DNA of 64,000 bases, from positions 16,305-80,304 of the forward strand of contig NZ_JAUYEY010000052.1 of the NCBI RefSeq assembly GCF_030689685.1. The letters run 5' to 3'. Shown here piece after piece: positions 54,433-63,641 of this stretch. Source of the stretch: Polaromonas sp. Lineage in GTDB: Bacteria; Pseudomonadota; Gammaproteobacteria; Burkholderiales; Burkholderiaceae_C. Made by a program: the position numbers and the translations under genes. Position 1 is the stretch's first letter. Each line of letters opens with the position of its first letter. The notes below the pieces were generated by a model that worked only from the letters and a program-made list of their open reading frames with translations, was not told the origin of the DNA and made no database searches.

Positions 54433-56889
54433 TCAGGGCCGGCTGGCGCCTTCAGGCACGCTGTACTCGCGCAGGATGGGAATGCCACCGCCACTGCCAC
54501 CGCCACGCTCCTGCGGTGTCATCGGCCGGCCCGGCACCACCACAAACTGGGGGGGCGCCGCACCTGGCGCTGGCGAAGACGGGATCACCACACCGGGTGA
54601 CTGCGGCACCAGCGGCGGCGCCTGCACCTGCGGCGGCGGCTGGTAGCCGGGGATGGGACTGCCGTCGGGCGTGGTCATGGGCTGCGACGGCGGCACCACC
54701 TGCCCGGCCGGCGGGAACAGGCTGTTAAACCAGTCGTTGACCGAGCTGGATGGCGCAGGCTCGGGCGCTGTGGAATTTTTCGGCACGTCAAAACGCGCCT
54801 GCGCATCGACCACCCTGCCGCGCAGCGAGGCCGCAAAAAAGTCGCCGACGATGGGCAGCGCGCTGTGGGCGCCCTGGCCCCAATAGTCACTGAGCGTGAT
54901 GCGGTTGTCGTTGAAGCCGACCCAGGCGCCTGCCACCAGTTGCGGGTGCATCAATATGAACCAGCCGTCGGTGTTGTCTTGCGTGGTGCCAGTCTTGCCG
55001 GCCACGTCGGCCTGGATGCCGTAGCGGCTGCGGATGCCGACGCCGGTGCCCTGATCGATCACGCCGCGCATCACATCGACCAGCGTCTGCGCGGTGGACA
55101 CCTGCATCGCCTGCTCGGGCGCTTTTGCTTGCCAGGTCTCCAGCACCTTGCCGTTGCGGTCTTCCAAGCTGGTGACGATGAAGGGCTCGATGTAACTGCC
55201 CTTGTTGGCGATGGTGGCGTAGCCGGCGACCATTTCCTTGAGCGTCACCGGGCTGGTGCCCAGCGCCAGCGACATCACCTGCTCCAGCTTGCTCTGGCGC
55301 ACACCGGCGGCCTGGGCCAAGGCGGCGACCCTGGCCGGGCCCACGCTCTGCATCACCTGCGCGGTGATGGTGTTCTTCGAATACATCAGGCCTTCGCGCA
55401 GCGTCATGGGCACGTAGCTGGGGCCGCCGCCGTCGGTCGGCCGCCAGACCTGGTTGCCGCCCAGCGAAATCTCCACTGCGTCGTCCATGTAGGTGTCGGT
55501 CGGGCGCGCGCCGTTTTCAAAGGCTGCGCCATACACAAAAGGCTTGAAGGTCGAACCGGCCTGGCGCCGCGCCTGCTGCACATGGTCGAAGGGGTCCTTG
55601 GCAAAGTCGCGGCTGCCGACCCAGGCTTTCACATGGCCGTTGGACGGGTCCAGCGCGAGGAAACCGGCCTGCAGCCGCGTCTTGTCCTGGCGCAGTGCCT
55701 GCACAAAGGCGGTGTCGGCCAACAGGCGCTTGAGCAGGGCCTCGTCGGCCTCGCCCTGCTCCTTCGCAACCTTGTACTCGGGCGTTTCACGCACCAGCGC
55801 GCGCACCAGCTCTTTTTTGCCGGCCCAGGCACGCGGGCCCCACTCGTTGTTGGCCACACCCTGCAACCGGTCGGCCTGGCGCTTGACCGCCTCGTTGGCC
55901 AGCTTCTGCAGCCGTGAATCAATCGTGGTGCGCACCACCAGTCCGTCGGCATAGATGTTGTAGTCGTTGCGGTCGGCCCAGTCGATCAGCCAGCGGCGCA
56001 GGAACTGCGTCAGGTGCGGCGCGGCGCCCAGCGGCTCGGTCTGGCGCTCGAAGTCCACCTTGAGCGGGCGCTTCTTGAGCGTCTCATAGCGCTTGGCGTC
56101 GAGCTTGTTGTGCCTGACCATCTGGCCGAGCACGAGGTTGCGCCGCTCTTTGGCGCGCTCGGGGTTCATCACCGGGTTGTAATAACTGGTGCCCTTGAGC
56201 ATGCCAACCAGCGTGGCGCTTTCAAGCACGTCGAGTTTGTCGGCCGACTTGTCGAAATAGGTGCGCGCCGCCATCTCGATGCCGAAGGCGTTGTAGAGGA
56301 AAGGCACGGTGTTCAGGTAGGTTTCAAGAATCTCGTCCTTGCTGTAGATCGCCTCGATCTTCAATGCGGTGATGATCTCCTTGAACTTGCGCGTCAGGCT
56401 GCGTGAGCGGCCCACCTCTTCCGGGTAGAGGTTGCGCGCCAGTTGCTGGGTGAGGGTCGAGCCGCCCTGCAGGTCACCGCCGAAAGTACGCAGCACCGCG
56501 CCGCCTATGCGCGTGAAGTCCAGCCCATGGTGTTCGTAGAAACGGTGGTCCTCGGTGGAAATCAGCGCCGCCACCACATTGGGCGAAATGTCAGCCAGCT
56601 TGATCCGGTCACGGTTGGCGCCCTTGAACGCCGCCAGTTCCTGGCCGTCGGCCGACATCACTCTGGCGGGCTGCTGGGTTCTGGACTTCTGGATGTCGCG
56701 GATGCTGGGCGTGAACGGAATCAGCAGTATGAAGTATAGCAACACCAGCGTCGGCAAGGCCGCCAGCGACAAAGCTACGCCACGCCATGTCGGGTGGCGC
56801 AGGTGGTAGAGCGCTTGCGCGCCAAATGTCGTGACCCTTGTCATGACAGCGGGCCGGAGGCGGTCGTAAAGGGCGTAAAGCTTGTTCAT
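54433..56889 (-). CDS. Penicillin-binding protein 1A-type, copy 1
   Basis: Bifunctional peptidoglycan glycosyltransferase/transpeptidase, 818 residues. TM helix about 37-57 (VALSLAALPTLVLLYFILLI). The GT51 domain has STEDHRFYEHHGLDFTRIGG, GGSTLTQQLARNLYPEEVGR and SKDEILETYLNTVPF. The transpeptidase has Ser-x2-Lys in GSTFKPFVYGAAF, Ser-x-Asn in YSKNT and Lys-Thr-Gly in AGKTGTTQDNTDGWF. A ~110-residue Pro/Gly/Gln-rich periplasmic tail ends the protein. It is a close paralogue of the 57799-60174 product. Confidence 0.94.
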   Translation of the reverse strand: MNKLYALYDRLRPAVMTRVTTFGAQALYHLRHPTWRGVALSLAALPTLVLLYFILLIPFTPSIRDIQKSRTQQPARVMSADGQELAAFKGANRDRIKLADISPNVVAALISTEDHRFYEHHGLDFTRIGGAVLRTFGGDLQGGSTLTQQLARNLYPEEVGRSRSLTRKFKEIITALKIEAIYSKDEILETYLNTVPFLYNAFGIEMAARTYFDKSADKLDVLESATLVGMLKGTSYYNPVMNPERAKERRNLVLGQMVRHNKLDAKRYETLKKRPLKVDFERQTEPLGAAPHLTQFLRRWLIDWADRNDYNIYADGLVVRTTIDSRLQKLANEAVKRQADRLQGVANNEWGPRAWAGKKELVRALVRETPEYKVAKEQGEADEALLKRLLADTAFVQALRQDKTRLQAGFLALDPSNGHVKAWVGSRDFAKDPFDHVQQARRQAGSTFKPFVYGAAFENGARPTDTYMDDAVEISLGGNQVWRPTDGGGPSYVPMTLREGLMYSKNTITAQVMQSVGPARVAALAQAAGVRQSKLEQVMSLALGTSPVTLKEMVAGYATIANKGSYIEPFIVTSLEDRNGKVLETWQAKAPEQAMQVSTAQTLVDVMRGVIDQGTGVGIRSRYGIQADVAGKTGTTQDNTDGWFILMHPQLVAGAWVGFNDNRITLSDYWGQGAHSALPIVGDFFAASLRGRVVDAQARFDVPKNSTAPEPAPSSSVNDWFNSLFPPAGQVVPPSQPMTTPDGSPIPGYQPPPQVQAPPLVPQSPGVVIPSSPAPGAAPPQFVVVPGRPMTPQERGGGSGGGIPILREYSVPEGASRP

Positions 56890-56978
56890 CGGCTGCCAGT
56901 GTAGGCGCTTGGGCCAGCCCGGCGTTACCTGCAGTTACGGGCTGTGACAGGGGCGCGGCGACGACGATCAGAGAGCAC

Positions 56979-57557
56979 TCACACTTTTTTCAGGGGCTGC
57001 CAGCCGACAAACTTCGGGTAGTGGCGCTGCACCACCGCACCCTTGAAGTCCCAGGCCAGGCATTTGCCCAGGTGGTAAGGCGGAGCGGCGTTGTCAGCCT
57101 CGGGCACACCCGACTGGCGGCGCAGACGCTCGCGGTAGACCGGCACGGTCTGGTAAGCAGCCGTCGCCATGTTGAACAGCAGCTCGCGCAAATGGGTGCA
57201 GCCCTTGATGCCGCCCAGCGCTTTTTCAATCGCCTGGCGCCAGCCCGGTCCCATGGTGACGCCCACCATCTGCTGCATCGGGTCCACGCTGGCCCGGCAT
57301 TCGTCAAACGGCGTGCGGTCCATGGCGGTGCTGATCTCGCGGATGGTCATCTGGTCGTCCACCGTCGCGCGTATCGCCATGCCGTGGATCGGTGTGCCCG
57401 GCGGCATCTCGCCGCGCTCGGAGCGCTCCAGCGTATAGGTTTTGGTGTCGGTCATTTCCGCTTCGATGTCCCACAGGCCGTCCTCGCGGCGGTAGCCACG
57501 GTAAACAACGGCGCGGGTGTGCAACTGGGAGCGGGCTTGGGGGGCAGGCAAGGGCAT
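56979..57557 (-). CDS. DUF2889 family protein
   Basis: 192 residues: QLHTRAVVYRGYRREDGLWD, IEAEMTDTKTYTLERSERGE, IHGMAIRATVDDQMTIREIS, then GCTHLRELLFNMATAAYQTV. These are the conserved blocks of DUF2889, function unknown; Cys-x2-His (GCTHL) near residue 119 is family-wide. It sits between the two PBP1A-type genes on the same strand. Confidence 0.85.
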   Translation of the reverse strand: MPLPAPQARSQLHTRAVVYRGYRREDGLWDIEAEMTDTKTYTLERSERGEMPPGTPIHGMAIRATVDDQMTIREISTAMDRTPFDECRASVDPMQQMVGVTMGPGWRQAIEKALGGIKGCTHLRELLFNMATAAYQTVPVYRERLRRQSGVPEADNAAPPYHLGKCLAWDFKGAVVQRHYPKFVGWQPLKKV

Positions 57558-57645
57558 GGTGTGGTCGTCGGGCTGAAAGCACCATTTTCCTCCGCAAGGC
57601 AGCTTGCGAGCTGCGCCAGCGGCGACACGCCGCCCATTGAGGCAT

Positions 57646-57702
57646 CAAATCGGCATCCAGCCCATACAGGACATGGGCTAACAGCTATGCATTTGATAGC
57701 AA
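57646..57702. repeat. Interspersed repeat family C, intergenic copy
   Basis: CAAATCGGCATCCAGCCCAT, ACATGGGCTAACAGCTATGC, TTGATAGCAATTT: the full family layout. It lies in the 241-bp gap between the DUF2889 gene and the second PBP1A gene; nothing else is seen in that gap. Confidence 0.75.
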
Positions 57703-57798
57703 TTTCGGACCCGAATCGCAGCAACGCTGAGGGGGCAGGCTGGCGCTGATCGCCTGGCTGGCCTTGCGGCCGGCCGCGACGTCACGCCGGTAAAACCA

Positions 57799-60174
57799 TC
57801 AAGGCTCTGAGACGACGCGCGGCGCGGGCATCTCCATCACGGGCAGTTCTGCAACCGGCGCCGGGGCGGCCGGAAGGATCTGGATGGTCACGTATTTGAT
57901 CGGTGGTGGCGACAACATGCCCGCCGGCGCGCCACTCTGTGGCCCCTGCACCGTCACTGCGCTCCCCAGCGGCGGCTCAACCGGGGTGGTCTCGGCCCAC
58001 GGCGCGCCGGGCAGCAGCAGCGGGTCCAGCCCAGGCGGCGCCTGTTTGCTCAGGCCATCGGGGGCCGAGAACTTGGCGCGCGCATCCACCACCTTGGCCT
58101 TGATCGCCTGCTGGAAAAATTCGCCCACCATGGGCAGCGCACTTTGCGCGCCCTGGCCCCAGCGGTTTCCCATGGTCACGCGGTTGTCGTTGAAGCCGAC
58201 CCAGGCACCCGCTACCAATTGCGGATGCATCAAGATGAACCAGCCATCGGTATTGTCTTGCGTGGTGCCGGTCTTGCCGGCCACGTCGGCGCGTATGCCG
58301 TAGCGGCTGCGGATGCCGGCGCCGGTGCCCTGATCGACCACGCCGCGCATCACGTCCAGCAGCATGTTGGCGGCGGCGATGGACATCGCGGTTTCGGCCA
58401 CCGCGCTTTGGAACGCTTCCACCACCTGCCCCTTGCGGTCTTCCACCCGCGTGACCACCATGGGCGGCACATACCGGCCGTCGTTGACCAGCGTGCCGTA
58501 GCTGGCAACCATCTCCCTGAGCGTCACCGGGCTGGTGCCCAGCGCCAGCGACATGACTTCGTCGAGCTTGCTCTGGCGCACCCCCATGCTGCGTGCCAGG
58601 CCGGCCACGCGCGCGGGGCCGACAATCTGCATCACCTGCGCGGTGATGGTGTTCTTTGAATAAACCAGGCCTTCGCGCAGCGTCATAGGCGTGCCGCTGG
58701 GGCCGCCGCCGTCGCTGGGCCGCCAGAAGCTGCCGTCGCCCATGGCGATATCCACCGCCTGGTCCATGAAGCCGTCGTAAGGCCGCGAACCGTTTTCAAA
58801 CGCGGCACCATATACAAAAGGCTTGAAGGTCGAGCCCGGCTGCCGGCGCGCCTGCGCCACATGGTCGAACTGGTCAATGGCAAAGTCGCGGCTGCCGACC
58901 CAGGCCATCACATGGCCGCTGGACGGGTTCAGCGCGAGGAAGCCGGCCTGGAGCCGCGTCTTGTCCTCACGCAGCTTTTGCATGAAAGTCGCATCGCCGG
59001 CCAGCACCTTGAAAGCCTGCTCGTCACTCTGCCCAGCAGCAATCGCAGCCTTGTACTCGGCTGAATCGCGCACAAAGGTCAGCATCAGCTCGCGTTTGGC
59101 GCCTTTGGCGGTCCAGCCGGATTTTTGCGCCCAGTCCGCGTCCGAGAGCGCCTGCAGTTTGTCCGCCTGCCGCGTCACCGCCTCGTTGGCCATGGCCTGC
59201 AGCCGCGAATCGATCGTGGTGTGGACCACCAGGCCATCGGCATACATGTTGTAGCTGTTGCGATCGGCCCATTCGATCAGCCAGCGGCGCAACTGCTGGG
59301 TGAAGTGCGGCGCCGGTCCGAGCTCGGGCTCCTGGCGCTCGAAGTCCACGTTCAAAGGCATCTGTTTCAGCGCGGTCAGTTGTTCGGCCGGCAGCTTCTG
59401 GTGCCGCACCATGCGGCCCAGCACGGTGTTGCGGCGCTGCAGCGCGCGCTCGGGGTTGAGCACCGGGTTGTAGTAACTGGTGCCCTTGAGCATGCCGATC
59501 AGGGTGGCGCTTTCCAGCACGTCCAGCGTGTCGGCCGTCTTGTCAAAATAGGTGCGCGCCGCCATCTCGATGCCGTGGGCGTTGTACAGAAAAGGCACGG
59601 TGTTCAGGTAGGTCTCAAGAATTTCATCCTTGGAATACACCGCCTCGATCTTCAGCGAGGTGATGGCCTCCTTGATCTTGCGCGTTATGGTGCGCGAGCG
59701 GCCGATCTCCTCGGGGTAGAGGTTGCGCGCAAGTTGCTGTGTGATGGTCGAGCCACCCTCCACCTTGCCCTGCACGGTGTTCATGGCAGCGGACGCAGTA
59801 CGCCGCAGGTCCATGCCGCGGTGTTGGTAAAAGCGGGCGTCCTCGGTGCTGATCAGCGCGTTCACCACATGCGGCGAGATGTCGGCCAGCGGCACCCAAT
59901 CGCGGTTGGCGCGGCTGAACACCGTCAGTTCCTGTCCGTCGGCCGACAACACCACCGAGGGTTTGGCCGCCTTGACCTTGCGCAAGTCGTTGATGCTGGG
60001 CGTGAAGGGAATCAACGCCAGCACGTAGATCAGCAACGCCACCGGCACCGCCGCCAGCCCCCAGGCCATGCCGCGCAGCGTCGGGTGCCGCAGGCCATGC
60101 GCGATGGAAGCGGCGATCTGCCGCAGGCGGGACGGAGAAGGCTCGGTGAGGTCGATGTCGGGCGGTGTAATCAT
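57799..60174 (-). CDS. Penicillin-binding protein 1A-type, copy 2
   Basis: 791 residues from ATG 60174 (MITPPDIDLTEPSPSRLRQI). Same layout as copy 1: TM helix about 40-60, GT51 motifs STEDARFYQHRGMDLRRTAS and GGSTITQQLARNLYPEEIGR, transpeptidase motifs GSTFKPFVYGAAF, YSKNT and AGKTGTTQDNTDGWF, and a shorter Pro-rich tail. The two differ mostly in the tail and the inter-domain region. The frame upstream of 60174 (to 60315) lacks similarity. Confidence 0.94.
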   Translation of the reverse strand: MITPPDIDLTEPSPSRLRQIAASIAHGLRHPTLRGMAWGLAAVPVALLIYVLALIPFTPSINDLRKVKAAKPSVVLSADGQELTVFSRANRDWVPLADISPHVVNALISTEDARFYQHRGMDLRRTASAAMNTVQGKVEGGSTITQQLARNLYPEEIGRSRTITRKIKEAITSLKIEAVYSKDEILETYLNTVPFLYNAHGIEMAARTYFDKTADTLDVLESATLIGMLKGTSYYNPVLNPERALQRRNTVLGRMVRHQKLPAEQLTALKQMPLNVDFERQEPELGPAPHFTQQLRRWLIEWADRNSYNMYADGLVVHTTIDSRLQAMANEAVTRQADKLQALSDADWAQKSGWTAKGAKRELMLTFVRDSAEYKAAIAAGQSDEQAFKVLAGDATFMQKLREDKTRLQAGFLALNPSSGHVMAWVGSRDFAIDQFDHVAQARRQPGSTFKPFVYGAAFENGSRPYDGFMDQAVDIAMGDGSFWRPSDGGGPSGTPMTLREGLVYSKNTITAQVMQIVGPARVAGLARSMGVRQSKLDEVMSLALGTSPVTLREMVASYGTLVNDGRYVPPMVVTRVEDRKGQVVEAFQSAVAETAMSIAAANMLLDVMRGVVDQGTGAGIRSRYGIRADVAGKTGTTQDNTDGWFILMHPQLVAGAWVGFNDNRVTMGNRWGQGAQSALPMVGEFFQQAIKAKVVDARAKFSAPDGLSKQAPPGLDPLLLPGAPWAETTPVEPPLGSAVTVQGPQSGAPAGMLSPPPIKYVTIQILPAAPAPVAELPVMEMPAPRVVSEP

Positions 60175-60370
60175 GTGCGAGCAGCGTAGAGGGTGCGGCA
60201 ACAGCAGCCTGTAGGACGCCAGGCACAGAAGCCATCGGCTGCCGCAGCCAAGCAGTCCAGAGCCGGACTCGCCCGACGCGGGCAACGCGCTGCGGCAATG
60301 GCCTACAGCCTGCAAGCGCCAGCGGCTGTACCCTCCACATACCCACCTTCCTTCCTCTCAGGAGACAGTC

Positions 60371-60442
60371 ATGGCCCAGCCCGGCGTAGAACCCGACCGC
60401 ATTGATTTCACCGACCGGGTTCGCGAACTCGGCGGATCGTGA
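60371..60442 (+). CDS. 23-codon leader ORF overlapping the phospholipase D gene
   Basis: ATG 60371 is preceded by CAGGAGACAGTC, a good ribosome binding site. It encodes MAQPGVEPDRIDFTDRVREL then GGS and stops at TGA 60440-60442, overlapping the GTG start of the next gene (GTGA). The downstream GTG has no clear site of its own, so translation of this mini-ORF probably drives it. It may be the remnant of a longer gene. Confidence 0.5.
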   Translation: MAQPGVEPDRIDFTDRVRELGGS

Positions 60443-61719
60443 ACTCCTTTCTCGGCAGTGCCATGCACGGCGCGCTGGCGCTGTCCCTGGGCATCATCAC
60501 GCTGCTGGGCCTGGTCATCTGGTCCATCAAACGCCACCGCAGTCCCAAACTGAAAATCGAATACGGCGCGTCCATAGACACGCTGATGCCCTCGCTGGCG
60601 GGTTTGTCTCTGGGCAGCGTGAGCTCCGGCAACTCGGTCGAGCTATTGGAAAACGGCGCGTTCTTCGACGTGTTGGTAGAACGCATAGGCGCGGCACAGC
60701 AGACCGTGCACTTCGAGACCTTTCTCTGGAAGGAAGGCTTGCTTGGCCAGCGCATGGCCGACGCGCTGTCCGAACGTGCGCGCGCCGGCCTCAAGGTGCG
60801 CGTGCTGCTCGACGCCACCGGTTCCAAGAAAATCGGCAAGGGCGAGCGCAAACAGATGGAAGACGCCGGCTGCAAGCTCGTGATGTTCCATGAGCGCTCG
60901 ATCTACACCATCGGCGTGATGAACGAACGCGACCACCGCAAGCTCGCAGTGATCGACGGCAAAGAAGCATTTGTCGGCGGCCACTGCGTCGTCGACAACT
61001 GGCTGGGCAATGCCGAAGACGGCAAACACTTCGCCGACCTCAGCGTGCATCTACACGGGCCCATCGTCCACAGCGTGCAGGCCGCCTTCAGCGAGAACTG
61101 GGGCGGACAGACCGGCGAACTGTTTGTTGGCGACAATGTCTTCCCCGAATTGGAACCGACCGGCAAAGTCAGCATTCACGCCGCCTACGCCAAGCCCGAA
61201 GGCTCGGCCCCGGCCGTGAAGATTCTTCACCACACCGCGATCTGCCTGGCACAAAAGCGCATCTGGATTCAGAACCCCTACTTCATCCCCAAGCCTGAAG
61301 CCATCGACGCCTTCGGTGAAGCCGTCAAGCGCGGTGTCGACGTGCGCGTGATGATGCCGTCCACCAGCGGCTCCGACAACCCCATGGTGCAGCACGCCGG
61401 CCACCGCAATTTTGAAAAGCTGCTCAAGTGCGGTGTGCGCCTGTTCGAGTACCCGCACACCCTGCTGCACCAGAAGGTGATGACCATCGACGGCGTCTGG
61501 AGCGCCATCGGCTCCAGCAACTTCGACGACCGTTCCTTCGACACCAACGACGAGATCACGCTGGGCATCCGGGACGAAGCGCTGGCAACGCAGCTCGACG
61601 CCGTGTTTGAGAAATACGTGGCGCGCTGCCAGGAGATCGAGCTCAAAGTCTGGCAGCAACGCGGCCTGTGGCACAAATTCAAGGACAACCTGTTTTATGT
61701 GTTCAATGAGGTGTTGTGA
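60439..61719 (+). CDS. Phospholipase D-family protein (cardiolipin synthase-like)
   Basis: 426 residues. N-terminal transmembrane helix (LALSLGIITLLGLVIWSIK, about 14-32), then two PLD domains with HKD motifs: DHRKLAVIDGKEAFVGGHC and HQKVMTIDGVWSAIGSSNFD. The PLDc pair and the single TM anchor resemble ClsB/ClsC-type cardiolipin synthases; the precise lipid reaction is inferred. Start GTG 60439, coupled to the 23-codon ORF. Divergent from PBP1A copy 2. Confidence 0.9.
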   Translation: MNSFLGSAMHGALALSLGIITLLGLVIWSIKRHRSPKLKIEYGASIDTLMPSLAGLSLGSVSSGNSVELLENGAFFDVLVERIGAAQQTVHFETFLWKEGLLGQRMADALSERARAGLKVRVLLDATGSKKIGKGERKQMEDAGCKLVMFHERSIYTIGVMNERDHRKLAVIDGKEAFVGGHCVVDNWLGNAEDGKHFADLSVHLHGPIVHSVQAAFSENWGGQTGELFVGDNVFPELEPTGKVSIHAAYAKPEGSAPAVKILHHTAICLAQKRIWIQNPYFIPKPEAIDAFGEAVKRGVDVRVMMPSTSGSDNPMVQHAGHRNFEKLLKCGVRLFEYPHTLLHQKVMTIDGVWSAIGSSNFDDRSFDTNDEITLGIRDEALATQLDAVFEKYVARCQEIELKVWQQRGLWHKFKDNLFYVFNEVL

Positions 61720-61769
61720 GCAGCGTGCTCAAATCATCCCATCTTTGCCCTGCCTCCAAACACAAAAAC

Positions 61770-61789
61770 GTATTACAATTACGTCATAC
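61770..61789 (+). promoter_or_regulatory. Candidate operator of the MazEF-like module
   Basis: GTATTAC-AATTAC-GTCATAC is an imperfect inverted repeat (6 of 7 arm bases) located 16 bp before the antitoxin start, where toxin-antitoxin modules usually bind their own promoter. Confidence 0.4.
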
Positions 61790-61805
61790 AAAATGGAGAT
61801 GCACC

Positions 61806-62036
61806 ATGAGCACCGCGACTCTCTCTTTTCGGGCCCCGACTGAGTTTGCCGAGCAAACCAAGGCTCTGGCCAACGCCTTCAATATGTCCAGCTCGGACTA
61901 CGTGCGTGAGGCCGTGCGCGAAAAAAACGAGCGCTTGCTCAAAGAGCGCATGATCTTTCTTTCGAAGCAATTGTCGGCTCGCCATCTGGCGGAAAACGAG
62001 GCAATAGACGCCACCGTCGGAGACGGCCTTGCATAA
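61806..62036 (+). CDS. Antitoxin of MazEF-type module (ribbon-helix-helix)
   Basis: 76 residues: TATLSFRAPTEFAEQTKALA is a ribbon-helix-helix DNA-binding start and the helical C-terminus (MIFLSKQLSARHLAENEAID) should bind the toxin. ATG 61806 has GGAG upstream; GTG 61716 upstream is unlikely because it starts inside the PLD stop region. Ends 8 bp inside the toxin gene. Confidence 0.82.
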   Translation: MSTATLSFRAPTEFAEQTKALANAFNMSSSDYVREAVREKNERLLKERMIFLSKQLSARHLAENEAIDATVGDGLA

Positions 62037-62397
62037 ACTCAAGCGCGGCCAGGTGTGGGAGGTGGACTTCGAGCCACAAACCCACAAAGAAGAACCAGGC
62101 AAGCGTGGCCGACCCGCGCTGGTGATCCAGACCAATGTTCTCAACGCGGCAGGTCATGCCACCACCATCGTCATACCCGGAACGACAAATACCTATCGCG
62201 ATGCCCAGGGAGACGGTTACCCCTTGCGCGTGGCACTTGGCAAGTTGGGCAAGATGAAGGAAGAAACCGATTTGCTGATAGACCAGGTTCGCACCATCTC
62301 CAATCGGCGCTTGATGGGGGACAAAGCCATCACCGAGCTACCACGCACACACATGAAACGGGTGGAAGAAGCGCTTCGAATTTTGGTGGGTGAATGA
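62029..62397 (+). CDS. MazF/PemK-family endoribonuclease toxin
   Basis: 122 residues: KLKRGQVWEVDFEPQTHKEE, GKRGRPALVIQTNVLNAAGH, TTIVIPGTTNT, LLIDQVRTISNRRLMG. These are the RNA-binding loop, conserved Arg (GRPALV) and the D-Q-x-RT strand of MazF toxins, sequence-specific mRNA interferases. Start TTG 62029 overlaps the antitoxin stop by 8 bp. The 170 bp after it (62398-62567) show nothing recognisable. Confidence 0.9.
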   Translation: MHKLKRGQVWEVDFEPQTHKEEPGKRGRPALVIQTNVLNAAGHATTIVIPGTTNTYRDAQGDGYPLRVALGKLGKMKEETDLLIDQVRTISNRRLMGDKAITELPRTHMKRVEEALRILVGE

Positions 62398-62567
62398 GCA
62401 GCCAGTAAGCATACGGCTGACCAGTCTTAGCCACCCGCGATGTAGCTGGTTCTCGGATTGGACCAAGATCACCTGCACGGCGCCGACGAGGCCTTGAGCG
62501 TCAGGCTATGCCCTGCGCAGGCTACACCGCCGCAATCAGGCGCCAAGCTCGGACCGGGGCGTCCCCG

Positions 62568-63554
62568 TCACTCAGGCGCCACCAGGTCGCCGCCCGCGCG
62601 GCGCGGCAGCACGGCAGAGGTCACATACTGGTTGAAAGCAAGTAGATCCAGCTTGATGTCATTGGCCCGCAGTTCCACCATGCCGTGGTTGCGCAGTTCG
62701 GGGCCGGGCAACACGGGGTTCAAGTTGGCCACGCTGGCTGCCCCCGAGGCCGTGAGCTCCACCAGGCGGCCGGCACCCGACACCTTGTGGGTCAGCAGGC
62801 CGGTGAGATGCACATCGCCGCTGAGCATCAGCCACGTCTTGGAGCCAATGCTTTCCTTGAGCCACTTGAAGTCGTCCTTGTACTTCGCCCAACAGTCCTG
62901 CTGGCTGAAAGTGCCGCCACTGGCAATAATGTGCAAGGCGTCTGGATGTGCCGCGAACTGCTGCGTCAATAGGGCGCGCTGTGCACTGCCCAGCAGGGTT
63001 TGCCCCTTGCGCTGCGTACGGCCGTCCGTGAGGTGCAGCCACGACCGGCCATCCGACTCGAGCTTGATGGAGGTGGCGCCTATCGGCGTGAACACCGGCG
63101 CCGCAACGTCCAGCCAGAAAGCTGCGTCACCGGCGGAAGACGGGAACAGCGTGAGGTCTTTTGCCGCCAGCACCCGGCGGAACTCGCGCATGAAACTGGT
63201 GGACACCTTCACCTTGTCGGCATGCACCGGCTGCCCCAGCATCACGCCGCCTTCTGCGTCGTTCCAGGCAAAGTCGTGATCGTCCCAGATCGCGTGGACC
63301 TGGATGCCGGGCGCAGCCACCATGGCGCGAAACCGCAGGTTGGCCAATTGCTGCGCGTAGCGCACATACAGATGCTCGGCAAACTCGTGCGCGTTCATCG
63401 CCTGCAGGACAGACATACCCGGTGACGGCACGTCGTTGTAAATGTTGTCGCCGAGAAGAACGACATGGTCGGGCTGCGCCAGGCGGATGGAATCCCACAC
63501 CGGCTGGTTGCGGATAAAGCCTGCACAGGTGCAGGACGTGAAGGCAATTTTCAT
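62568..63554 (-). CDS. PhoD-like metallophosphatase
   Basis: 328 residues. Metal-site motifs: FTSCTCAGFIRNQPVWDSI at the start, HVVLLGDNIYNDV, IWDDHDFAWNDAEGG, LMLSGDVHLTGLL. This is the alkaline phosphatase D (PhoD) fold. No signal peptide is present, so unlike secreted PhoD it is probably cytoplasmic. Substrate unknown. Confidence 0.88.
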   Translation of the reverse strand: MKIAFTSCTCAGFIRNQPVWDSIRLAQPDHVVLLGDNIYNDVPSPGMSVLQAMNAHEFAEHLYVRYAQQLANLRFRAMVAAPGIQVHAIWDDHDFAWNDAEGGVMLGQPVHADKVKVSTSFMREFRRVLAAKDLTLFPSSAGDAAFWLDVAAPVFTPIGATSIKLESDGRSWLHLTDGRTQRKGQTLLGSAQRALLTQQFAAHPDALHIIASGGTFSQQDCWAKYKDDFKWLKESIGSKTWLMLSGDVHLTGLLTHKVSGAGRLVELTASGAASVANLNPVLPGPELRNHGMVELRANDIKLDLLAFNQYVTSAVLPRRAGGDLVAPE

Positions 63555-63641
63555 CGTGGCTCCGGGTAGTGGTGGGCCAATCTAGCACCGGGCCTACCGG
63601 CTCACATCCCCCAATTGGAGGGCAGCACGCGAACCGCTCCT

